Source: Pythium myriotylum (Eukaryota; Oomycota; Peronosporomycetes; Pythiales; Pythiaceae). From it: a stretch of 64,000 nucleotides of DNA. Of this stretch, positions 22,901 to 33,015 are shown in pieces. Location of the stretch: NCBI GenBank assembly GCA_023091665.1, contig JALJCQ010000013.1:3100001-3164000 (forward strand). The letters are read 5' to 3'. Made by a program: the position numbers and the translations under genes. Under the pieces are notes generated by a model. That model searched no databases and had not been told where the DNA came from. It saw only the letters and a program-made list of their open reading frames with translations. How positions within the stretch are numbered: the stretch's first letter is position 1; each line of letters begins with the position of its first letter.

Positions 22901-24403
22901 ATGTTCTATCAGAGAATCCACGCCGAGACCGAGCTCGCGCGCGTTCGTCTGGTGGTCGTGGACGTGGGGTGCTTGTCGTGGTCGTCATCGTGGTCGTGGC
23001 TATGGCCGTGCCCGTGGGAACGTGCAGGGTGAAGCTGCATGAGCAGGTAGTCTGTTAGTAAATCATAGTCACTTTCACACTTGTTCTGTTATCTTAGTAC
23101 TTTTCGAAATTCCGAAATAGTCATAAGATAAGTAATACTGATTCAGCAGTCGTAACATATATTATTTTACGGCTGCAAAATCAGTGATCCCAACGCATTT
23201 ATATTGAACATCTACTTTTATATGAAGAATAGGCTGATATATGAGCTCCGCGCACATCACCGATCTAAACGCTCTTGATACATTTTTCGACGCCGGTTCA
23301 GGATCGTACGGCAGGACGAAACACCGGCGCCTCCGGATCGGACGATCGGGTGGCAAAGATCTATACAAGATCCAAGTCACTGTTTGCCTCTGTGTCGTTG
23401 GACTTAAGGCTAGCCTCAGTAAATCCTAGTCGTACTACAGTGAGCGAAATATCAAATTAAAAAAAAAAGAATTGCTTACGTGTCGTACGACTGCGGGGAG
23501 AGTGACCCGCCTCCACTTTGGACGAAAAAGAACCACTTCTCAAATTATAAGTAGCATATATTTTGGTTCTTATTCGTTCGACGTGGAGGTGTACACGCGC
23601 ACTGTCTATGGAACGGAGGATGGACTATGCAGCATGCACCATACTGAAATCCGGGTTACCTACTACTCGAACTCAAGATCGAACATGTTCACCGGGTACC
23701 AAATGCCTTCAACACACTGTCACTTCGTGAGGTCTCGGGTATCTTCTGCGTAACACGGGAGTCGGTCACGTAGTTGCGTTGGGCACGTACGCTTTTTATG
23801 CTCTAGTTCACGACACATCGAGCAACGTGAGCCTTGTTCAATTGTGTCATTCGGTGTTTCATGTGTAAAATTAGTTCTGCGCTCGCCCGGTTAGAGGCCA
23901 TTTTCCTCTGCAGTAATCTCTCGGTTATCTTGTTGCGTCGTTTGATTCGGTGCACTTGTCCGTGCAGCCTCGTCATCCGCGCCACGAAAACAATTAACCC
24001 GACGCCGCCCTAGCTTGCCCAGTACCACCGGAGGAAAGGCGTCACCGTCTCTCGCACACACGTAACGTCGACGGGAGTAACCGAGGAAAAGGTAAAATCA
24101 CAGCTAGACCGGTGAAAATCAAAGCCACGAATGGAGCAAATCAAAGTTCCGTGTCAAAGTATTGTGGTAGACAGGCCATGTCGTGATTCAAACTTAGTCA
24201 CTCGCAAGAGTTAGAGCAACTCTCTCCCACGTTTCATTGGCTGTGAACTACTGTGACTACGATATGTGGTTGACTACCACGGATGAACGCAAACAAGATT
24301 CTCTATTTTCACTCGCACATCGATCTTGAGCACCTCGGCGCAGAGTTTGCGCGGGCACTGGCACCAGTAGTGCTGCTACTGGCTGCACAACCTGACGGAC
24401 TCG
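22901..24403. other. No recognisable gene; decayed sequence
   Basis: Only short overlapping frames on both strands, none with a recognisable motif or codon bias. Base composition drops compared with the gene block. A run of A (23458-23469) and scattered AT-rich patches are the only visible structure. Likely old transposon debris. Confidence 0.6.
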
Positions 24404-24563
24404 GTGGACTGCCGCAACAGTTATGTTTGCATGACTAGCGCTTCTCGAACGACCACGCGGACAAGTATCAGACACGGTATGGTGACAGACTACTGTATTC
24501 CCATGGCTGCTGAGGCGACGCCAAGGTACCGTCGTGCAGCTGGCTACACATGCTATTGCCTGA

Positions 24564-25235
24564 TTGTGTGTCAGACTTGGTTTTGCTGGTCAACTGCAGC
24601 AAAACCGACCGACAACAGCGATGACGACGCGAATGATGGTACAGCTGTCGACTTGCCACCCAGTCCTGGCCAGACGACCGATCGATCCGAGAATCTGCGA
24701 ACGGGTATCGGAAGCGCAACAAGATACGACTTCAATTGGCGGCGAAGCTGAAGAAGACGGCAGACTTCGCCGGTGGGGGCCCAGGATCACGACGACGAGT
24801 TTGGTGACCCCATCCCCGAACAGATATTTAATCATTGGCCGCCGCATGTACCATATTGGGGCCAAAGCCGAAATCCTAGAAGCGTTCACTTCACCAACTT
24901 CGACCTGGGAGCTTGTAAGTGCTCAAGCGTCTGCACCCGTCCCTACTGCGACTACACAGAGGAGGCCGTCTTCTGTGATGGCACTAATTGCTCGGCCGGC
25001 TCGACTTGTGGGGGTCGACTTGGCGACTGGTCATCCCTCGGTTCTCGCTTACGTTAGAGCTCACCCTACTTCCTATATTGACGAGCCCCAAGATCACATT
25101 CGCGCGGAATTCCCTGAACTCAAGGCGACATCGGATGCCACAATCTGCCGTGTTCTTGGCTTTAACTTGAATTTGTCACCCAAGGTACTGGCAAAGGTCG
25201 CGATAGAGGCCGTGCCACAGAAAATTACCGTGTAA
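24564..25235 (+). pseudogene. Decayed Tc1/mariner-like transposase N-terminal fragment
   Basis: The last 75 codons read as a helix-turn-helix region: YVRAHPTSYIDEPQDHIRAE, then TSDATICRVLGFNLNLSPKV. This is the DNA-binding pattern of IS630/Tc1-type transposases repetitive in oomycetes (short helices, then DxTICRxLxxxxLSxKxL). There is no ATG at the frame start and no DDE domain before the stop. An overlapping frame (24773-25057) has a Cys-rich patch (CKCSSVCTRPYC) recalling AWS/post-SET motifs but is too short to call. 25236-25734 shows nothing further. Confidence 0.4.
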
Positions 25236-25734
25236 CAAGCGAAGTTAAAAGCGATCTATTCGTTTTAAGAACAGCTACGTATCGAGGAGACATCCAAGGA
25301 CGGCCGGCACGCATATCGTTAATATACACATTCGCCCAGGAGCACCAATTGGTCTTCCTTTCCGGGGAGTTCGCGGGCTTTCGTCGTGGCTGTATTTTAT
25401 GTCAGCGGTTTCATCTCATGGGACTCCATCGACCATTTTGTTAATTTGTCTAGTTAGTTGCGCGAGATCCAAGAAAATGTCTCCACCAACGAAAATGTCT
25501 CCACAAAGGTCATTAACCTCGTACCCACAGTGTAGTAATGTGTCGGAGCCAAAAGTCGAATGCAGAGACGCATTGCAATCGCGGGAACCTTTTCGGGGTA
25601 GAGTGAAAAAGCCAAGTTCACGAAGCGTTGGTTCCATTTTAAGTTTTTAGAGACTGAAATCCGAGTTCGATCGGGTTGAGCTGTGGACCTGCGGAGGCAC
25701 CAAGAGGAGTCGAGCGCCACGGTGGTGGTTCATC

Positions 25735-26037
25735 TGTAGCGGGGTACACAAGTTATACTTGCAGTTACATAGGTAGTGTGGTTACATAATTAGGGTGGTC
25801 CACTTAGGGGAAAAGTTACCCTAAGTAGTGACTCAGGTTTATCAGATTTCAGTAGGTAATATCCCCGGTTTATTTACCAGGGATATAGGGCTCTAGGGTT
25901 AATCCTCAGAGAGGATTAATATATGGCAGTTCGCCTTTTGCCAAGTCTTTGGCGCTCGTCGACAGGGGTCGACTCGGAGCGGCTGCTCTCGCTTCCTCCA
26001 AGCGAAGTGCTGTGTAGTGGTCACGTGGACCGCTACA
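25735..26037 (+). repeat. E2 5' LTR
   Basis: 303 bp, starting TGTAGCGGGG and ending GACCGCTACA; identical to the 3' LTR except for one transition. Should contain the promoter and transcript start; a repeated CTAAG/GGTTA-rich section lies in its first half. Several open frames overlap it but all are shadows. Confidence 0.97.
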
Positions 26038-26039
26038 CT

Positions 26040-26056
26040 TGGTAGCACTTGTCGTC
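26040..26056 (+). other. Putative E2 primer-binding site
   Basis: TGGTAGCACTTG begins 2 nt after the 5' LTR, at the place and with the TGG expected for pairing with a tRNA 3' CCA end. I cannot identify the primer tRNA from memory; matching it to the genome's tRNA set would. Confidence 0.5.
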
Positions 26057-26076
26057 AATCCGACACCGACATCGCC

Positions 26077-27213
26077 ATGTCCGAAGCTTCCGACTTCGCG
26101 ATGGCGTCAAGCCATCCGACGCTGTCGCGTCAAGACCATCAGTATCTGGATGACGCCCAGTGGGCCTATCTCCAGAAGATGGAGGCCATCAATGGCCGAG
26201 CAAGCATCAACGAGCTGCTTCAACGCGGCTCTGGCGAAGTCCTCGCTCACATCGCGCGATTCCGCGACTATGAGATTGCTCTGGAGCAACACGTGCTCGA
26301 CGTTGTTACGTCTCGCGTCGCCGCAGCTCAAGCGACTCAGGCTGCGACGGTGGCTCCCACCATCAGCTATGTGCCCTCTCGGGCACCCCCGGAAGGCCCG
26401 AAGCCCGTTCGAGTCACGGTCTCCCAGTACTCTGGGGCTGAAGGCGAGAATCTCGTCTTTTGGCAGCGCGAGGTCGAGCTCGCAATGGCGGCAGGTCGTA
26501 TCCGCGACGAACGTCAGAAGGTGACCTTCGCGATATCCAACATGAAGGATCGCACCAAGGTCTGGGCCTTGACTTGTGAGACTTCACAGCCCGGATTCTT
26601 CCGCGATTGGCCATCACTCGCCGATGCCATGAAGTTGATGTTTCAGCCGCCGAACGTGGTGCACCGCCAGCGCGCGGCATTCCTTGCCTGTCGCCAAGGC
26701 AATCGCGACCTGCGCTCCTTTGTGCAGGAGTTGCGACAACTCCGTGCCAACATGGCCGCGAATACTCTCGCCGAGGACGTGATGCTCACGACCTTCATGG
26801 AAGGGATGAATCCCGGCCCCGAAAAGGCCGCGGTTTTCCGCGAAGAACCGGCGTTCTTGGAAGACGCGTTCGTCGTCGCGCTGCGAGAAGACTACGTCCA
26901 GCGCCTCGCACGGGGTCTACCCGCGAATCCGGCAGCGCCGTCTCCGGTTCCTCCGGTCCAACCTCCGGCTTCGGAGCCGATGGATCTGAGTGTAATTGAC
27001 CTCAGCGGAGTCGATCTGAGCACGTTCGACTTGAGTGCGATCGACGTGAAGGCACTTCACATCAAGTGTTTCACTTGTGGGAAGTTTGGCCACTTCCAGC
27101 GCGATTGCCCGCGCAACAAGGGCAGTGCACGCGCCCGTCGTGGAAGACCACGTCGCTCGGTAGGCCGAGGCGGACCCGCCTCCGCGTCTCAGGGAAACGA
27201 CAATTCCCAGTAG
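26077..27213 (+). CDS. gag: E2 Gag polyprotein
   Basis: 378 aa from the first ATG after the LTR (MSEASDF); the upstream frame into the LTR has no ATG. Residues about 110-290 look like a retrotransposon Gag (capsid) domain, including VFWQREVELAMAAGRI, then FFRDWPSLADAMKLMFQPP and the helix pair ending RLARGLP. A curious DLS-repeat segment (VIDLSGVDLSTFDLSAID) comes just before a CCHC zinc knuckle CFTCGKFGHFQRDC, followed by an Arg/Gly-rich RNA-binding tail. Gag packages element RNA and builds the virus-like particle. The frame stops at TAG 27211-27213, inside the frameshift hairpin. Confidence 0.9.
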   Translation: MSEASDFAMASSHPTLSRQDHQYLDDAQWAYLQKMEAINGRASINELLQRGSGEVLAHIARFRDYEIALEQHVLDVVTSRVAAAQATQAATVAPTISYVPSRAPPEGPKPVRVTVSQYSGAEGENLVFWQREVELAMAAGRIRDERQKVTFAISNMKDRTKVWALTCETSQPGFFRDWPSLADAMKLMFQPPNVVHRQRAAFLACRQGNRDLRSFVQELRQLRANMAANTLAEDVMLTTFMEGMNPGPEKAAVFREEPAFLEDAFVVALREDYVQRLARGLPANPAAPSPVPPVQPPASEPMDLSVIDLSGVDLSTFDLSAIDVKALHIKCFTCGKFGHFQRDCPRNKGSARARRGRPRRSVGRGGPASASQGNDNSQ

Positions 27214-27233
27214 ACGCGGGGCAGTCTGCTGGG
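27192..27233 (+). promoter_or_regulatory. Programmed -1 frameshift signal of E2
   Basis: Heptamer GGGAAAC (27192-27198) lies in the gag frame as G GGA AAC, the canonical X XXY YYZ slippery form. After a 7-nt spacer comes a hairpin: 27206-27215 (CCCAGTAGAC) pairs with 27224-27233 (GTCTGCTGGG), 10 bp with one U-G, loop GCGGGGCA. The gag stop TAG sits in the stem. GGGG in the loop could pair with CCCC at 27241-27244 to form a pseudoknot. Pol is exactly in the -1 frame. Confidence 0.88.
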
Positions 27234-30200
27234 GCGATCACCCCTCGCTCCGCGAGATCGAACACGACATCATCGCGAGGCGGGCCGCCCCCTAGAGAAG
27301 GTCTCTTCTCGGCAGCTGACAAGCAACGTGTCAGTGGCGAACTCATCGTCGTCACTGCTCAAGTGAAAGGATTCTCACGTTCCTTTAAGGTCTTAATAGA
27401 CTCTGGTGCGACGCGCAATTACGGTCGCAAGCAAAGTATTGCTGAAAATCCTTCTCTGTTTGCTCAAGCTTGTGAGCGAGATCTCGGAAGAGTCTCTGTG
27501 CGTCTTGCGACGGGAATCGTCGCAGAGACGAGGAAGATCGAGGTCGATCTACGCATTGCGTTTGTCGATTTCGACTCAGTCGAGCGCTTTACAGTGCTCG
27601 ACATGGATGAGAGGTTTGATCTCATCCTCGGAATGCCGTGGCTGGAGCGCCATGAGCCGTGGATCGACTGGAGGGCCAAGTCGATTGGGAGCACGTCTCC
27701 CGGCAGGAACGGAGTTCAGGAGCGTCATGAACCCTCCTTCGTCCGCCGGCTGACGAGCCCCATCAAGGATGATGAAAGTGCTTACTTCATTGGCGTAGTG
27801 AACGCCATGGACACCTCGAGTGTTCCGGAGACGGTCGTGCCGTCTGCCGTGGAGTACGGCGTAGAAGAGGGCGTCGAGTCGTCTCCGCCCCCTCCGAGTA
27901 CCAGCATGGAAGATGCTTCGGGGATGTGTCCCCCTGTCGCGTGCCCGCGTGCGGTTGAGCCGTCTTCACGCCCTTCGGAAACGTCCGAGCACATGGCTGA
28001 GCAGCTCCCGCTCTCGAGGGCATCGTATGATGTACACATCGTTGACGTGATGACGGGGTCGTCGATCGACCCGTCTACGGTCGATATGGCACCATTGCCA
28101 GAGTTCTCCGAGCTTACTAGCTTGGAGGAACTTCCTATGGACGATTTCGTCCGCGAGCTCAAGGTTGGTGAGATCGCTGAGGTCGTGATCCTCCGATCTG
28201 AGCGAGACCTCGCTCAACTCAACACCTCGACGGTGATTGACGAGGATGTCCTCGTTGAGTTTCGTCAGAAGTTTGACGCTCGCCGTGGTTCGGGAATCCG
28301 AAGGATCAGTTCTATCCGCTGGTCAAGCGGTTTGCGGAGACTTGCCTCAGCAAGAACCCGCCGGCGGGGCTTCCCCCTGATCGTGGCGTTCGCCACGAGA
28401 TCAAGCTCAAGCCTGGCTCGAGCTATGCGACCGTTCGCCAGTGGGCTCTGCCGGCCGAACAATCGGACTTCATTGATGAATTCTTTGCTAAGAAAGCCAA
28501 GGCTGGCCTGGTGCGCGAGAGCGTCTCGCCTCACAGCGCACCAACGTTCTGTGTGCGCAAGCCAAATGGCAAGTGGAGGATTGTCCACGCGTACAACAAG
28601 TTGAACGCGCAGACGATTCCTGCGTCCACTCCGATCCCTCGGAAGGATGTGATCATCCACCGGATGTCCGGCGCAAAGAAGTTCAGTTCTCTCGACTTGG
28701 TCGACGGTTATTACCAAGTGCTCATGGAGCGTGGGGATATCCCCAAGACAGCCGTCAGTACGCCGAGCGGTATGCTCTGGGAGTGGCTAGCGATGCCACA
28801 GGGCTGTCGAACGCCCCAGCGACGTTCAATCGCTTGGTGACCCATCTGTTCCGTCCCCTGCGAGCGTTCGCGCAGACGTACTTTGACGACATCTACGTCC
28901 ACACGAGGCCGGAGCCCGGTCGTGATTTGGATGCGCTCCATGAGGATCACCTCCGTCAAGTTCTCGAATGCCTCGAGGAGCATAAGCTTTATGCCAACTT
29001 GGATAAGTGTATCTTCGGTGCCGAAGAGATCCCAGTGCTTGGGTGTTTCGTCGGAGTCGACGGTGTTCGGGCGGATCCCGAGAAGGTGAAGGCAATCGCC
29101 GAGTGGCCATCGCCACGGTCTGTGAAGGACCTACGCAAGTGGTTGGGTCTCGCCAACTACTTGCACAGGTTCACGAAGAACTATGCCGAAATGGCTCGGC
29201 CGCTGACTCAGCTGCTCAAGAACGACGTTGAGTGGTCGTGGTCCCACGACACGGAAGCGGCCTTCCAAAGGATCAAGGAGAGTCTCCTCCAAGCGCCGAT
29301 CCTGGCGTTGCCGGATGACTCCGCTCCGTATAGCGTCGTCTGCGACGCCTCCGATTATTCGATCGGCTGTGCACTGCTGCAGAAGGACCAAGAGGGTCAT
29401 GAGAGAGTCGTCTCTTACCAGTCTCGGCAGCTCCAAGCGGCCGAGAAGAACTATCCAGTTCACGACAAGGAGTTGTTGGCGATGAAGTACGCCCTGGTGA
29501 AATTCCGCGTTCACCTTCTCGGCGCGTCGCCGTTCGTGGTCTATACGGACCATGCGTCTCTACGCACAGCGACACAGTCCCCACACTTGTCGCCGCGAAT
29601 GGCTCGCTGGTTGTCATTCTTCTCAGAATACAACTTCTCAGTTGAGTACAAGCCGGGTCGGATTAACGTGCTCGCTGACGCACTCTCTCGGCGTCCCGAC
29701 TACGAGATGAATCATCTCACATCAGTAGTGTCTGATGTCTACGAACTGATTCGTGATGCCTATGAGGGCGATGCACAGTGTGCAGCGATCATTCGCGCGC
29801 TTCAGGACCCGCACGCTGCGAAGTCTCTTGCTCCCCGCGTTCGGGCTCGAGTACATCGTTACTCTTTCCGCGACGGCCTCCTGAGGTATCAGACGTCGCC
29901 TGGCGAAGAAGATCGCATCGTAGTACCCTCAGATGAGGATTTACGATATGTGATCGCTCACGGCGTTCACGATGCTCCCGGAGCTGGCCATCTCGGCCGT
30001 GAGAAGACGTACTCGCTTCTCAGCCCAAGGTTTTGGTGGCCCAAGATGTACAAGTGGGTATCGCGGTATGTCCGCACATGTGACGTGTGTCAGCGAGTGA
30101 AGCCAAGTGCACACTCCCAGGCGCCGCTCCAAAGCTTGCCTGTCCCCAGCGATTGGTGGCGCTCTGTGAGCATGGACTTCTTCTTCGGCATGCCGAGAAC

Positions 30201-31673
30201 GTCCAGAGGGCACAACGGTGTGCTGGTCTTTGTTGACCGTCTCAGCAAGATGGTCCATCTTGCCCCGGTGTCTGACACCTGCACAGGTCTCGACTGTGCA
30301 CGACTGTTCGTTGACGTCGTATTCCGTCATCACGGGTTACCCGATTCGATCGTCTCCGATCGGGATCCCAGGTTCACGAGTGATTTTTGGGAAGGACTCT
30401 TCCAAATCCTGGGGTCCAGGCTCGACATGTCGACCGCGGATCATCCGGAGACCGACGGTCAGACCGAGCGCGCCAATCGCGTTGTCGAGGATATCCTCCG
30501 CTCATATTGCGCGAGCGATCCGCTCTCGTGGTGCGATCACCTCCCCATGGTGGAGTTCGCCATGAACAATTCTGTTCATGCCTCGACAGGCTTGTCTCCA
30601 TTCTATGTGAACGGTCTCCGCCATCCGGCGCTCCCTCTTTGCCTCATGGGTGAGTTCGAGGCTGGCTCAAGTGGAGCTCGGCAACTCCTTGCTGCCCAAC
30701 TCAATGGGATACCCAAGATCGCGGAACGCCGCAAGTTGGATGACTTCCTGACGACACGTGTTAACGTTGTCTCACGCGTACGAGACGCCATGGCTGCTGC
30801 CCAAGATCTGCAAAAAGAACAAGCAGACAAGCGAGGTCGCAAGAACACAATGGTGTTTAAAGAAGGGGACTTTGTATTAGTCAATACGAAGAACTTCTCT
30901 CAGAACGCGGTCTCGCGTCTCGACAGCACGAAGCTGTTGCCGAGGTTCATCGGTCTCTTCAAAGTGGTGGAGAGGAGTGGCAACCCTATCGTCTGGATCT
31001 GCCAAGCTGGATCCAGACGCATCCGACGTTTTACGTGGGCTTACTTAAGCCGTACCTTCGTCCCGTGGAGACGGAGGAGGAGTCGGGTGAGGCCCCGAGT
31101 GGCGACTTCCCTGATGGCTTGCCGCCGACCACGAGCGTACCGACGCAGGCGATCGAGATCGCGAACGGGGACGCCGTCCCTGCTGGAAGCCAAGCTGTTG
31201 GCGGAGGTCGAAACACTCCCGCTCGAGATGCTCGATGCGACGATGAAGCGTCCACAGGGCCTCTTCCTGTCTTGCGACGATCGGCGCGAGTCGCTGGAGC
31301 TCGTCGAAGTTCGACCGGATCCACCGATCCGCCTCCCTCGACCTATCGTCGAGATCGACCAAGTCGCGTCGGAGCTGATACTGGGCGTCAGCAGCGGGGT
31401 ATAAACCCGCAGGGGCTGCGTAGCCATACCAAGCGGAAGGCGCGGCGACCGATCCGCGAGCCGCTTCCGGTGATCGACCGTACTGGGACTCCCCACTTCC
31501 ACGTTGAATCGCTTGGTCGCGTGCGTGCGTGTCGCGGGAATCGCGAGATCTTGGTGAAGTGGCTGGGATATCCCAAGTCCCAGAGTTCGTGGGTTGAGGA
31601 GCAGGTGCTTCGCGAGGACTGCCTCGACTTGCTCCGCGAGCACGAGCGGAACCACCCCGAGTGGTTCCAATAG
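27198..31673 (+). pseudogene. pol: E2 Pol (protease-RT-RNase H-integrase-chromodomain), frameshifted
   Basis: Entered by -1 frameshift from gag. Protease motif DSGA at 27399; RT with YFDD at 28879-28890; RNase H with CDASDYSIGCALLQ and YTDHASL; integrase with HHCC zinc site (HDAPGAGHLG..CDVCQ) and catalytic D30175, D30358, E30466 (D-35-E spacing); chromodomain at about 31500-31640 (FHVESLGRVRACRG, ILVKWLGYPKSQSSW). The frame moves by -1 nt three times: about 28270-28294, about 28801, and about 30985. Each equals one missing base, and the latter two abut G or C runs. All domains are otherwise intact, so either the copy is freshly inactivated or these are base-calling errors. Overlaps the antisense frame from 31045. 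Confidence 0.93.
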
Positions 31674-32496
31674 CGGCATCTGCCGTGCGGTGAGAAGAGT
31701 CTCGAGAAGGTTGACCTTGAGCAGTCCCCACAGGGTGGGTCAGAAGTGCAGCTTCAATGTCAGCAGTGACTCTGTTGTCGACGTACAACTTGGCGAAACG
31801 AATTCGCATATCACGGAGCTTCTTCACTTCCCCGACGTACGTCGGGCTGCGCATCCGCGCCACGTCGACACGCTTGGTGAGCTCGACCCACCTCCAGAAC
31901 TGAGTGTTGAACTCGTCCGGCGAGCGGCCGGGCTCGACGATAATCGGCACGCCGAAGATCGGTCCACGCTGGTGGTAGCGCCACTGGTTGAATGTCGCTC
32001 GCGACATGTGTCGCTCGGCGAGGGCTTCGCCAATCGTACAGGGAGCACCCAGGCCGAAGTCGTAGGTGCTCACCCTGTCGGCGACGCGGACGGGTGAGTC
32101 CTGGCGAGTCGCAGGCGCTGGGCGCCGTCGATCTGGGCTGTCGAACGCGCCATCGCGGATGTCACGGTGCGTGACCTTTGGCTGAGCCATCAGCAGGCGC
32201 TGCTCTCGCAGGCGCGCCTCGCGCGCGAGCGCCCACTCATCTTGAGCTTGCGGCGTCGGGTCGCGCGGTTTCTCTTCGTCGTGGGTCGGTGGGGCGGTCT
32301 TCCGCTCGCGATACTCACTGGGCGTCATCGTCTTCGCGTCGGCACGCCCGCGAACTTCGCCTTCCTCGACGTCTTCGAGCGCGCGGTCGCGCGGGCGTGG
32401 CGGTGACTCCGCCGGAGGTGGTGAGTTCATCGGTTGGTCTTCGTCGTCGTTGGGGCCGGGGTCGGCAGCGGCCGCTGCGGCTCTTGGGGTGGACAT
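31045..32496 (-). CDS. E2 antisense ORF, 483 aa, unknown function
   Basis: ATG-started frame opposite to gag-pol. Residues 1-274 lie in the non-pol region before the 3' LTR; residues 275-483 lie antisense to the pol C terminus including the chromodomain. Sequence features: a Pro/Arg/Glu-rich disordered N terminus (about 1-130); a compact middle (about 140-265) with GRSPDEFNTQFWRWVELTKR and SPTYVGEVKKLRDMRIRFAK; a coiled-coil-like stretch near the end (FDELQRLAPIVARQEEALWT and on); and a basic SR-type C-terminal region with RRPRSRSRSPAS. No family recognised. It starts 211 bp from the 3' LTR, like the E3 antisense ORF (213 bp). Being open opposite a GC-rich gene can occur by chance, but the 822 nt outside pol has no such excuse. 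Confidence 0.6.
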   Translation of the reverse strand: MSTPRAAAAAADPGPNDDEDQPMNSPPPAESPPRPRDRALEDVEEGEVRGRADAKTMTPSEYRERKTAPPTHDEEKPRDPTPQAQDEWALAREARLREQRLLMAQPKVTHRDIRDGAFDSPDRRRPAPATRQDSPVRVADRVSTYDFGLGAPCTIGEALAERHMSRATFNQWRYHQRGPIFGVPIIVEPGRSPDEFNTQFWRWVELTKRVDVARMRSPTYVGEVKKLRDMRIRFAKLYVDNRVTADIEAALLTHPVGTAQGQPSRDSSHRTADAAIGTTRGGSARARGASRGSPREAPAPQPTNSGTWDIPATSPRSRDSRDTHARDQAIQRGSGESQYGRSPEAARGSVAAPSAWYGYAAPAGLYPAADAQYQLRRDLVDLDDRSREADRWIRSNFDELQRLAPIVARQEEALWTLHRRIEHLERECFDLRQQLGFQQGRRPRSRSRSPASVRSWSAASHQGSRHSGPHPTPPPSPRDEGTA

Positions 32497-32696
32497 GCGT
32501 CCCTTGTCGCAGCTTGTGTTGTGCTGCTCGCGGCGCTCCGCGCTACCGTGCCGACTGCGGACGGCCTTCGGAAATCTCCGTGCGCGGGCGGCGCGCTCTC
32601 GTCTTGGTGCTTCTCTCGGTTTTTCCTTCTTCTCCCTCTCTCGCTCTCTCTCCTTGTACCGTGACCTGCTCCATTAAGCCCCCGGTCTTCTATTTT

Positions 32697-32707
32697 GGGT
32701 GGGGGGG
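32697..32707 (+). other. E2 polypurine tract
   Basis: GGGTGGGGGGG directly abuts the 3' LTR start TGTAGC, the position where plus-strand DNA synthesis is primed. Confidence 0.7.
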
Positions 32708-33010
32708 TGTAGCGGGGTACACAAGTTATACTTGCAGTTACATAGGTAGTGTGGTTACATAATTAGGGTGGTCCACTTAGGGGAAAAGTTACCCTAAGTA
32801 GTGACTCAGGTTTATCAGATTTCAGTAGGTAATATCCCCGGTTTATTTACCAGGGATATAGGGCTCTAGGGTTAATCCTCAGAGAGGATTAATATATGGC
32901 AGTTCGCCTTTTGCCAAGCCTTTGGCGCTCGTCGACAGGGGTCGACTCGGAGCGGCTGCTCTCGCTTCCTCCAAGCGAAGTGCTGTGTAGTGGTCACGTG
33001 GACCGCTACA
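32708..33010 (+). repeat. E2 3' LTR
   Basis: 303 bp, TGTAGCG to CGCTACA, followed by the TCATC duplication. One substitution relative to the 5' LTR. Confidence 0.97.
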
Positions 33011-33015
33011 TCATC

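Larger units (their letters stand above)
25735..33010 (+). mobile_element. E2: full-length Ty3/gypsy chromodomain retrotransposon with antisense ORF
   Basis: Complete element of 7276 bp. Two 303-bp LTRs with terminal inverted repeats TGTAGCG..CGCTACA, a 5-bp target-site duplication TCATC (25730-25734 and 33011-33015), a purine tract before the 3' LTR, gag with one zinc knuckle, and pol in the order protease, RT, RNase H, integrase, chromodomain, which is Ty3/gypsy (Metaviridae) order. The LTRs differ at one visible site (T versus C in CAAG[T/C]CTTTGG), so insertion is very recent. Pol has three frameshifts. An additional frame on the other strand covers 31045-32496. Confidence 0.96.

Noticed and set aside
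24773..25057. Cys-rich frame resembling AWS/post-SET zinc motifs
   Set aside because: Only about 40 relevant residues, overlapping a better transposase-like frame; spacing does not fit a SET protein.
31041..31679. Another 212-codon antisense frame over the E2 pol C terminus
   Set aside because: It lies wholly opposite pol coding sequence with no independent part, so it is best explained as a shadow of GC-rich codons.
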